From assembly GCA_964450385.1 (NCBI GenBank), contig CAYVEC010000017.1:1-44745 (forward strand): a stretch of 44,745 nucleotides of DNA, given 5' to 3'. Positions 15,001-27,000 of this stretch are shown one piece after another. How positions within the stretch are numbered: the stretch's first letter is position 1; every line of letters starts with the position of its first letter. The notes below the pieces were generated by a model, which saw only the letters and a program-made list of their open reading frames with translations, was not told the DNA's origin and did no database searches. This DNA comes from JAKLFA01 sp964450385. Lineage in GTDB: Bacteria; Omnitrophota; Gorgyraeia; Zapsychrales; JANLHA01. The translations under genes and the position numbers were made by a program.

Positions 15001-18000
15001 AGGCCCCTGAGCGATTAAGGGCCGAGACCACGCACGGCATGCCGTCGTTCCGTCTGGTCGATCTTCCGTTAACGGGGACGGTCCCGATCGAATTCTCGCT
15101 CGCGAAAAAGACATGGACAGACTTGTTTGGGACACGACACGATGTTTATAAATTTGAGCGGAACAGTGATGACAAGCCTTCCGACGGGATTGCGTTCGCC
15201 TTTTCGCGGACAACATTCGCCCCGATCAAAAATCCTCCGGGATCGAAGGAAGAAAATCCCGATACCTCGCGCCGGATCCAGACGCGTCATTGGGCAGAGG
15301 TCCTTGGATCCGCGGGATATGGTGTTGATGGGACTGATGAAATTCTGATCCAGCTCCCGTGGGAGGCAGAGTATCTTGCTCCGGAGGAGCTCCGCGCCAA
15401 GCTCGCGGCGTGTTATTCGCTTGAGGGTGAGGTCTTTCCGGCCCAGCTAACGCTGTCTCATGACGGCCGCGCCGTCAAAGGGTATCTTGTCCGGGACGAC
15501 TGGTCCTGGATGCCGGTTTATAGGGACACCGTCGGCCGTGATCAAGTAGAGCGCGATCCTGCGATGCTGTCCCTGCCGATCTTCCGCTCTGGGGTCGAGA
15601 TGTTTATTGACCACCACAAGAAGACGCTCCCGACGCGCATGATATCAATGGAGGAATGGGATGCCCTTGACCGGTTGTGGATGGCATTGATCCGCACGCG
15701 GACCATTGCGGAGAATCGCCGTGAGGTGGCGTATGTTGTAAAACAGTTAGAGATGTTGGGGTATGCCGCTTTTCTTTGGGAACGCCCTTATGGTGAAAAT
15801 GAACGTCACGATCAGGCGGCTCGTTTGTTGAAGGGGATTTATGAATCGATCGATCAGGCACGGGTTGAACACCCCGTAGAGGTGAAAGAGGCTGTTTATG
15901 AATTGTTCGGCAACATCCTTCGGCATACAGGGCGTGATGCGGTTCTGCTGCTCCGCGTCCGCGACGACCGTGTTGATGTGATCGCGATTGATAAGGGCCG
16001 CGGTCTGAACGAGGAGGATCTTCAGATCAGCGATGAGGAGCGCGCGGAGAGGTTGGGTGATATGCTCGCCGGAGTAGACGTTGGGTATGGCACAGGATTG
16101 CTTAAGATACAGCGGAACATGGTGGATTTTCGCGTGGATGTTGTGCGCGGCAGAGGGACTCGGATCATGATGTCAGCGCCGCGGGCCGAGGCAATTACGC
16201 ACGATCATGCAATGCTCGCGCTCCCCATCTTCCGTTCAGGGATCGAGATGGTCTTTGAACATCGTAGCGAGAGGCTGCCTCGCCCCATGATGTCGATGGA
16301 TGAATGGGATGCCGTTGACCGATTGTGGATGACATTGACCCGCTCTCGAGCGGTTGCGGATGCTCCGGATCAGTTCAGGTATCTTTTGGCGCGGCTGAAC
16401 GAATTGGGGTATACATCGTTTATGTGGGAGCGGCCGTCTGAAGAGGGCGAGCGGCGCGCCCGTGCTGAGCCGGTCTTAGCAGGGATATGTGAATATATTG
16501 ATCAGACCCGTGTTGCGCGTCCCACGGATGTGAAGAACGTTGTTGGCGCACTATTCGGCAGTATTGTTGAAGATACGAGGTCAGATGCCGTTACATTGTT
16601 GGCTATCCGTGAGGACCGGCTCCATGTGATCCTTCTTGATAAAGGGCGTGGATTGATTGATCGCGATCTGTTGACTGGTGAGATCCGGAGAGGCAGTCTT
16701 ACCGGACCGGCGGTTGCCCGCGGCACCGGGATCGGCGCGCTTCAGCGGATGACCTTGGATTTTCGTGTGGATACGGCTGAACGGGGCGGGACACGGGTCA
16801 TGATATGGGTGCCCCGGGTGGCGGAAGGGGTTCAGGACCATGCGATGATTGCCGATCTCATGCCGAGGGAAAAACAGGAGATCAACGATCTGGTTGAGGA
16901 TGTCTTTACGGCTAACCCGCGGATTGCGCCTTATCCGATCATGGGGACGCCAACGGGGCCGATCTTTATGAAGACCCCGGCTGGTGCACCGCAGGTTACG
17001 GTTCTGGGTGAAGAATTTTCATCTCTTCCGTCCCGATTGTTGGCTTATGCTCGGATGGATGAGAAGAAACTCTTGGATCTTATGCAGGGCGAGCTTGCTC
17101 GCGATCTTCGGATAGATGAGAGGCAGTTGGTTATAAAAATAGTTCATGATGTTCAGGCCTTGAGAGCCGGAGAGGGTCCGGGAGCAGGCGTTGTGGATGC
17201 CCTGAATAGAGTTTTAATGCAGACCCACACGATGAGCGGCGGGCATTCGATCTGTCAGGGTGCGGCGATCTGTCTGGCTGGTTACTTTGATCAGCTGCAG
17301 GTTGCATATCGGAGGGTTGTTTTTATCGGCGTTTATGATCATCTCACGAGCCTCTATCCGTTTGATCCGATCGTTCAGGGGTTTTGGGATACCCAAGATG
17401 CGTGTTTTAAACACCATTTTGTGATCTTTCGATTGTTTGGTGTTGATTTGGTTGGGGACATCTCGGGTGATCAATTTGTTATTGGGAAGAAAAGATGGAA
17501 TATCGATGGCGAGAGCGTTGAACGCAGTCGGGCGACTGATCTAGGCATTATCATCATTCCTGTTCAGCATCTTAATGAGCACGACTATCCTTATACAGGA
17601 CTTACGGGGTCTCTGGTATGGGCTGTGAATAGAGGGGCAACAGAATGGGACGGGGCAAAGAATCCGCGGATCGATGAGGTCCAACGAATTTATCACAGGC
17701 TTTTGAGCGATGCGCAGACCGATGGCTCGGCGCGCGATTTTGGGATGGTGTCGCGTTCGCGGGCTGATGGATCGACGCGGTTGGTCCCGATCTCAGACGA
17801 GGTACAAAAACAGATCGAGGATGATGATCGGTTTAGGCGTCTGTTTGATCACCTTCGTCGGCATGCGCCTTTGTTGCGGCCGGATTTGTTGTTGGCGGTG
17901 TATCGTCAGATCACACAATGGGACACGGATTTCGAAGAGGTCAGGGTGATTGTTAAGGAAGCGGCCCCCCACCAGATGCCTGAATCATCGAGAGCCTTTA

Positions 18001-21000
18001 AGTTGTATGGGAATTATTCAGGGATAACGATGGAGGCGCGGGAGGAGTATTTTCGGAGATTTTCCTCTGATGTTCGTTCGGGGGCGATTGTTCACGCGGG
18101 GCCGGTGAAGGACGGTTCGTTCATTCATATGTTACGAAAGGACCTGGGAGTTCCCAACGCCTATCTGTGGCATCAGGTGTTTGTGAGCGCTGAGCCGTAT
18201 CAGGGGAATATGCCGGATTTTGTTGCCTGGCTTTCTGAGCAGATTGATCTTGTTGTCCCAGAGGATGCTGTCGATGTTGTGACATTTTATTTATCGGTTC
18301 CCCCGGCGTTGATCCGCGAGATCTGTTGTGGAGCGACCGGGGTCTGGTCACGAGAGGAGGACTCGCCACTCCGTGATCTCTTGGGTTCGGATATGCATTT
18401 TTATCAGATTTATCATGCAATGCGCTTGATCAATCCTGGATTTGATCGTCAGGCGCTCATGAGAGGCTTTTTAAAACGGAAAGTCAGCAGCAACGCTTCG
18501 CGTGAGTGGAGCCGGACAACGGATCCGCGCTTGAGAGCCACGACCTATGAATTTGAACGGTTTAAGTTTGATACCTATGATGAGTCGCTGAGTGTTCCGA
18601 ATCGTGAGCAGCGCATTGACGATGACCACCTTTTGGGAACGCTGCGTCGGGATTTTCATGTTCCGGTCGCCTATAAGATCGAGATGTCCGAATCCTTCGC
18701 CAATCCGACCGCGATCGAGCATTACGGTGACGGCTATCGGCGCGTCACGCTTGTTGTATCGGAGGAATATGCGGAGCTCGTCGGTTTCTATCTTGACGTC
18801 GGAGATGCGGCGACGCGCGCGATCCTGTTTCCTTTGCATCATCGACCTGATGGGCTCGAGGCCCAGGTCAGGGCCGGGATCCGGAGATTGGGGGAAGGGC
18901 GCGCACGGTCGTTAACTGGGAACAAGGAGGCTGGGTTCCGGGTCTTTGATCGGCTAGGCCTTCCATACCCTCACGGGGTTGTGCTCGCTGAGTCTCTTGT
19001 TACAACGATCCTTAATTTAAAGGCGCGAAAGGCGATCGCGTATATTCCCTTTATTAAACGTGAACTGGCTCATGTGGGAGTCTGTAGCGGGAGCGTAGCG
19101 ATTCGAAGCAATCCGAGAAAGTCCATGCCCGGGATCCTTGAGACCTATCGGGTGAACCTTGAGGATGATCGGATGGTCCTGAGAACGATCCGCAAGGCGG
19201 CGATGGCGTGGTATTCAGACCGCGCGCGGCGGTATCGAAAACGCAATGCGATCCCTGTTGAATGGGGATTGTCGCTGATCATTCAGCACTATATTTCAGC
19301 TCAGCCAGCCCCTGATGGAAACCTGCGTCGGCATGAATTGAATCTGTCAGGCGCGTATTCGACGCGGAACCCGAACAACAATCAGCCGGGGCTTTGGGGC
19401 GAGTATCTCGAGAATCTGACAGGTGATGCTCTTATGACGAAGGGGAGGGCCGGGCGTGATATTCTGGAACTCGCTCATCGAGCGCCGGCTCTTTATGGTC
19501 AGCTGGCCGATGCCGCGTCGCGTCTAGAGGAGGCGGTCGGCCCTCAGGAGATCGAATTTGTGGTGCGTGCCGGCGTCCTTTATTTTCTCCAGACCCGTCA
19601 TATCCATTTTGCGCCGCAGGCGGAGATTGATTATTTAAGGCAGCTCTTGGCTCATGGAAAGATCAGCGAGGCACGCGCGCTGCCGAGGATTGTGGCGCTT
19701 CAGGAGGCTGTTGGGATCCGGAAGATGTTTAAAGTTAAGCCCGGGGCCAGGGTGAGAATTTTAGGACGGGCTCAGACATCGACCGCAGGGGCCTTTGCGG
19801 GTCAACTGGTCTGGGATGTGCACAAGGCGCGCGAGTTGATGCGTCAGGATCAACCGATCATTGTTGTGATGCACCGGGGCAACCGCGAGGCGGTCCAGTT
19901 ATTCCTTTTCGATTATCCCCATCTTGCGGTGATCACGAACTATGGAAGCGGGTCATCGCACGAGGCGGTCTTGACTCGCCTCTCGGGGATACCAGCGCTG
20001 ATTCATCTCGGCGGGGCAGAATGGCATGTGTTCGGTAAGAATCAATGGATTCGGATGAGGGACCGGATATTACACGAAGGGGATATGGCGATTGTTGATG
20101 GTGATCACGCACGGTTGTTGGCATATGACCCGGCCGTATTAGAAGAAGATCATATTGTTCATGATTCGAGCTTCGGCATTTATATCCCTGAATTTAAAAG
20201 GAATTTCCTTCTTCCATTTGTGACAAAATCCGGAAAGATCAGAGAGCGCGTGACGGTTCGTCGACTCGATGAGTTGAATCAGAAGGCGAAACAGCGGTAT
20301 TTGGCGCTACGAAACGGTCCGGATCCGCGTGCTGAATTTATCGCGAATCTTGAAAAACATCTTTTGCATGCGTTATTGACTCAGCTGAGAGAGGAACAAG
20401 AGCTTAAGACGTGCGAGGCTAGCGGAGAGGATGTTCTCAAGGACGATCCTCATGGGCACGACAGTCATGGGCGTGTTTTTCGCAGAACGAGAGTTGACCC
20501 GGCGATGATCGGTGATGTCTCGAGGAAATACGACGGGCCGGGCGGCGAGACGGATTGGATGAATTTTTGTTGTGACTGGCTGGACCGCCGGGGATATTAC
20601 GTGGGCTCGGATTTTTCACTCTCCAAAACAGCGCTGATCGCCGCGTGGAATCTCATTAGGAAAGACGCCTCGACGCCACGTTTTTATGAGGAGCTGGATC
20701 CCTTTGTTGATTTGATCTTTCTCAATCAATCTGACTTTTTCCGGGAAAGCCCCGTGGGCCGATTTAGACATGACCTGATCCTGTGGGCGCGCGCGGCGAT
20801 CGATCGGTGGCGCAACGACGGCCAGGCCCAAAAGATACGGATCGGCGTGATAGGCGCCGGGTTCAATCAGGAGGCGTTATCGATCGCGATGATCCTTGAG
20901 GAGGTCTTCCGAGAGGAGAGGATTGACCGAACGCGCTTTGATTATGAAATTATTGTGATGAGCCGCGGGGATGAGGTCTTTGATCGTTTTCTTGGCGCGA

Positions 21001-24000
21001 GAGATGGCGAGTATCCGATCGTTTATCCCGGGCGCACGGTCAACACTGTGGAACCGGCCTACCGGGAGCGATATTTCGCCGTCGGAGATAAGGGATATTC
21101 TCCCTCGCGCGACCTCATCAGGCGGATCCGATATGCCGAAGTGGACCTGGTCCGGGATCATGCCTACGCCTTGGCCGGCATCTTGGCCGGTAGTATCGGG
21201 ACATTTGATCTCATTACCCTCCACAGGGTTCTCTGTCACCTCTCCGTACAGCAGACAGCTGGGGGAACAGAGGATGGGGGGCATCGGGCGCTGCAATTTG
21301 TTTCGAGCCTTCTTTCTCCCCGGGGAGTAGCTTCGATTGCGGATCCGCGGGCTGACGATGTGTCATTACGACCGAGGATCCAGCGGTTCTTTGAGCGTCA
21401 GAGTTCGGATGTCATGTCCTCGTTCTATCGAAAACGATCCGCGGAACGTGCGCCTGTGGCGGCGGAGGCCCGTGATTTTGCGATGGTGGCGTCAGGATCC
21501 TTTTTGCGACTTTCATTGAGGGGGGGCTCGTGGCCCTCCGGCCGGTCCGAGGCGCATGTGCAGGCCGTGTTCCGCGGGAGATCTGTCGCGGTATCAGTCT
21601 GGGCTAATACGCTTCCTGAGGAAGACCGGAGGGCTTTTGAGGCGATGCTGAATCGTTGGGCTCAGACCGTGGACGGCGATCTTCCGGATGTATTGAATTT
21701 CTCCTTTGGCGATCATGAGACTCTGGCATTCAATGAGCCAGAACGGCTTGTGTTGAGCTACGCGATCCTGTCACTTCCCGAGGTCATCACCTTTGGGCTC
21801 CTTTATCATGAGGCGATCTCCCGGCGTCTTAAGGGGATCCGCGATGATGAACTGGCTCGCATCGACACGGTCCATCAGTATTATCAAGGCAAAACCTTTG
21901 GGGAGGCATATCCTCATGCGATCGAAGACGCCATTGCCTTGTTATGTTACGAGGAGAAATATCCGTTCGTCCGGAATGATGCGTATGCCGGCTGGTTTCA
22001 ATCCCTGGTTGGTGCTGATCCGCGCGCTCTGCTGTTTAAGGAGCGGCTGCAGTCGGCGGAGATGAACGGATATTTTGAGATGATCTTTGGGGAGCCGGTC
22101 CGCCTCATGCACGTGCTCGGCAAGGGGGACTCCCATCCACTCATCCTGTTTGATTATCCCTGGCACGCGGAGTCTGACAATGAACGGCGGGAGATGGCCC
22201 TAAAGACCCTCGTCATCCGCAACGGCAGGGTTGAAATCGACAGCGAAAGGGTGGAGCGCCCTGGATTTGAGGGGGACAGTATTGACGCGTACCATGACGA
22301 GATCAACAGGATTGCGCGTGAGCTTATCGTTCGCAGGCTCAGACGACGCGAGGCCGTCGTGGAAGCGACCCGGTGTCTTGTGTTCAGAGGAGAGCGGACG
22401 GGCGCCACGTACCGCCGGATCTATAAGCCCTTTTCTTCAGTCCGCCTGGAGCGCCGGGTGATGGATCTCTATGCCGAGCTTGGCCTGCCGACTTTTATGA
22501 TCGATGTTCATGAGGACGCGTGGGGCGCATACGCCTGGATCGAGCATGTTGCCCATTATTCCCTGAACGTGAGGGACGAAATCGTCCGCAATATCGCAGG
22601 CGCGAGCGCGTATGAAAATCCTGCGCTCTTTTCTCCACCGTGCTGTTTTCTGCAATGCGTTCACCATGTGACCCTTCAGCTCATATTGGGGAACAGCGAC
22701 ATTCATGTTTCTAATTTCTTTTTGGGCAAAACAGAAGGCAGCGAACAGTTCGGACAAATTTTTGGGATCGATTTTGAATGTGCGCTTGGATTGTTCTCGA
22801 ACGCTCTGGTGCGTCTTGAGTCCTTTGGGAGGTGGTCTAGTTTATTTACGGATTATTTGAAATTTATTTCTGGGAAGGAACTCTCTGCGGCATTCATGGA
22901 GGCGGGCCTGGAGGGCGCCTTCGGTCAATTCATGACGGATGATTTTTTCAATCATCATCTAACGGCCTTTCAGCGTGAAACACAGGGCATGCTCCGGCGC
23001 CAGCTGTTGGCGCATACCGGTGAGTATCTGTTCAGGGATCCTGAGATGCGGGGAACAGCACCGATGTTCCTTGTGCCGATCGGAGATGTGGAGACGTCGC
23101 TTATTGAGCGGCGCTTTCAAAGTTTTCGTGAGTGCCGCAACCTCAGGGCGTTGGCGGAGGCGGCCGTATCGCATGATAACGGAATGCTCGCCGTCGAGCG
23201 GGTGAAGGCGCTGTTGGGGATCGAGAGTGATGAGGCAGTGCTCGAGCATCCGTTCACGCCAGCCGCACACCGCAGGATCCAGGGCGCTTTGAGCCGGAAG
23301 AATGATCTGTCGTTCACGCAAGACGGGGTTACGGTTTTTTATTATTCCGGTCATCGTTATGAATTTGACCATCAACAGAATCTGGTTCGGCATCTGTCTG
23401 ATGATGATCCATATCGTGATTATAGCGGGGAAGTCACTCAGCTTGGTCATCTAGAGGAGAGTGTTCACGCGCTCACAAATGGGGATTGTGAACGGCGTGC
23501 ACCGATAGCGGATGGCCTTGCCGTGGAGCAGGTCCGGAAGGTCCGTGAGCACGTGATCGTTCGGTGGCGGCAGTCGCTTCACCTTGTTCGTAAAGTTGTT
23601 GAGGAGCGCGAGAGTGAATTTCACGAGGCGGTTGTTTTATTAAAGAGGAATCCAATCACGCTTATTATTGAGATCCTCGGAGATATTAACGGGGTGGTCG
23701 GCCGGGCGGATCTTATCGCTGAAGCGGTCCGTTTTTATCTACCAGACTTGCCGATCAAGGTTGAGATTGCCCGTATCAAGAACATTGATCTTTGGAAGCA
23801 TTCTTCGATCATGCCGTCCAAGGATCGGGCATCGGCCAGGGCTCGCCGGGACAGTTTTCGTCTTAAGGTTCACGGTGGGGGTGATGTTTTTTTTGGTGGT
23901 TGCCTGAGTGCGGTTCCGTTTGCCTTTGCCTTTGAGGGGGATCATGGTAACCAGGGGATCCTGACAAACGACCTCGCGAGCCCTCATGGGACAGTGATCT

Positions 24001-27000
24001 TGGACCCGTGGCTGCGCGAGCGACGACTTGCGCGGGACCGCTGGTCTCACGAGGACCTCGCCAAGCGCCGCGGTGAGTGGATTTCCGGGATTCTGTCGCC
24101 TGCGGCCCTCTCGGCCTTGAAGCGGGCAGGGGAACGCGATCCGATTCCGTGGGATATGGAGCGGTCGATCTGGACATGGGCCTATATCCGGGATGAAGAG
24201 AAATTTATTGCTGAAATGGAGCTCCTGAGGGACGCCTTAAAACATGGGGCATCATTCCCGTTCGCTCAGGAGGGGCGGCAGATCCTGATCCACCTTGCCC
24301 AGGCTGAAGAGGGTTATTTTACGACTGATGATTTTCTGGCGATGGGGTTCTCGGTCATGTTATATAACGGCCGGCACTGTGAGTCTATGAGACCCCGAGC
24401 CGAGCGATGCCCTGTTACGATCGTGTGGCATTGGGACATCGATCATGAGGCTGTGAAGACCCTAGCCGCTGAACTATCGGGCACCTTTGTGAAAGCGGAA
24501 AAGGATGGGCAGCCATTTTGGATCGATTTTCCGGCGTTCATAACCGGCGGGGCCTCGTGGCTTGAGGCCGTCTCGTCGCTGTCGATCATCCGTCACGATC
24601 ATTATGATACACGCGCGAACGCGAAAAGGGAGCAGATCATAGCGACTTGGGTTAAGAAACTGGCGCTTGATTATCCTGATCTGGATTGGAAGGCGGCGTC
24701 TTGTCTTGCCGGCTCAACCGCCTACCAGATGAAGATGGGGGCTCGGTTTATTGACAGCCGTGATGGATATGGCGACCTTGAGGCATGGACACGGTGGTCG
24801 CGCGATTACAGCGAGAGCATGTTCCGGTTTAATTACGTTCAGGATCTCATCCGCGTGATGGCTGATCCGTCGAAGGTCCCAGGCCTTATCGAAATCACGG
24901 GAGGGCGGAGTGACCATGATTTTGGGATGATTGGTATCGTCGGGCATTTTGGGGGCATGGAGAAGAATTCAAAACATCGGATCTTAACCGAGATGATCGC
25001 CAGCGCGAAAGGGACTGTGATCGTTGAGCCGGGCCGAGCCGTCTGTCGCGGGGTTGAGTGCGTCCTTGGCTATGGGTTTCACGCTCGGCCGTCGCTGCGG
25101 TTGCTTGATGAAATGGTGGAGGTCGGTATTGCGACCGGTGGGAGGATCGTGATCGAAGCGAAGGGCCAGAGTTTCGCGGTTGAGAAGGTGCGGGTCATTC
25201 GCCGGGCGCATGAGCATGGAGTTAAGTTTAATCGATTGTCGCCGAGGATTCGAGACCTTCTTGTGAGCAATGGTGTTGATGCTCGCATGTTTGATGATGA
25301 GCGTCCCCGTGCTCTGCGAGGCTCGAATTTTCCATTTAGTTATTTTTGTCTTCAGTCTCTGGCGATTGCGCCGGGGGATCATTATGATATCGTTATTGAG
25401 GCGCGGCTCCCGGAACATCTTTTAACCGAGGTTGTTTGTTATATTCGCGATTTCAGTCTTGAGGAGGATCTACTTGAAGCGGCCGGGTCCCGAATGACGG
25501 GGAGACTGCGCGAGATCGACAACGCATATGCGCGACGGCTCGACAGGATCGTCGCGGCGATCAGTGATGGTCGGCGCTGGGACGCGCCCGCCCGTCAGGA
25601 AGCGCGAGCGCGCAGGGCGGATCCCGCTATGATCACAGGCGAATCCGGCGAGGGTGCCGGCAGAGGTGCGGATCTTGAGATGCAGCGAGAGGCGGTTCGC
25701 CTGGCCTTCCGGAAGGGGCTTGAGTTTCCGTACACGGAAGAGTCGTTCATAAAACCCGGGAGTTGGGGATTCAGCGTTCGGGAACGTTTTTTTGATGAGG
25801 ACGGCGCTGTGGCGCCTTTTTATAGTCTTTCATTGGTGGTCTTTCTGGCATCCTCAGAAGATGTCAGCGGTCGCGTCACAGCTGTTCAGGATGATTTTTA
25901 TCGTGTCCTTTCGTTCGGTGAGGGCACATTTTTTAAGACCCCCGCCGCGTTAGCGCACCTCACGTTGTGGCCAGCAGCTCATTCACGGAAGACCCCTTTT
26001 AGTCTCGTTGAGGTCTCTCAGGGACGAGAGAGGGCTGCGGAATTTTTAAAAGACAAACACGCCTTTGATGTTCATATTGAAGGGATCGCGATCGACGGTG
26101 ATACCGGCAGGATTCGCGCGCATGCCCTGTCGTCCTGGGCATGGGCCCCACGGATACAGGCGGTTACGTTGATGACGCCGATCCAGGCGTTGGATGGAGG
26201 CGCCCGGGCGCGGCTTCATGCCTGGGTTGAACAGAACCGCGATCTCAAAATGGGGACGTTCCCTGTGAGACAGGTTGAACTCGTCCATGAGGCGGATAAC
26301 TTTGCGATGACGCGGCTGCCTGTTACTGGGGCGGTCTTTGATCTGCCGGTGAGGAATAGGGAAGAAGCTCATGATCAGGCAATGACAGCAGCCCCGCTTC
26401 GGACTCGGGAAGAATCAGGGGACCCGCGAGTTTCTGGCAGAGACCTCTTGCCGATCTGCACGCGCAGTTTTGAGCGCACGAAGGGATTCTCATTGACCGG
26501 GATGATTCGGCATGGCCGTGAACTGTGGTCAGGGATCAAAGCATGGGATCGTGCTATTGAGGAGAAGGGACAGGGCCAGATGTTCGAGTCGGCCGTGACC
26601 TGCTCACCGGGAAGCCGGTCGATCTTTCTTTTTGACGGGGTTGCGGTCTGCAGGCCCGAGTCGATTGTCATCAAAGATTCTCGAGCGAGCCGGATTCGGA
26701 ACGGATTCTGGTTCGTCCCAGAGGCCGACCGTCAGCTCCATCCGCTGTATCAGCAGGTGTGGACCGCTCAGACCCGGCTTGTGCATCTATCAGGACCTGA
26801 GCTGAGATGTCTTCGGGCTTATGTGACGAATCGAGAGGACCGCCAAATGGCCCGGGTCTTTCGGTTGTCGCGCGGGGAGCATGTTTTTGCTGCGTTCTTT
26901 GGGCCCTCGTATTGGAAGAGATTTTATGAGCAGGATGCGAGCCGGCCCCAAAGCAAGGCGTTTCGTTTTAATCAGAGCGCGCATGAATGGGTGGCGCGTG

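Noticed and set aside
26295..26312. A-D-N-F-A-M-T as another motif copy
   Set aside because: The register is wrong (D-N-F-A-M), it is only 66 bases from the true DQAMT motif, and it lies inside a strand-rich module.
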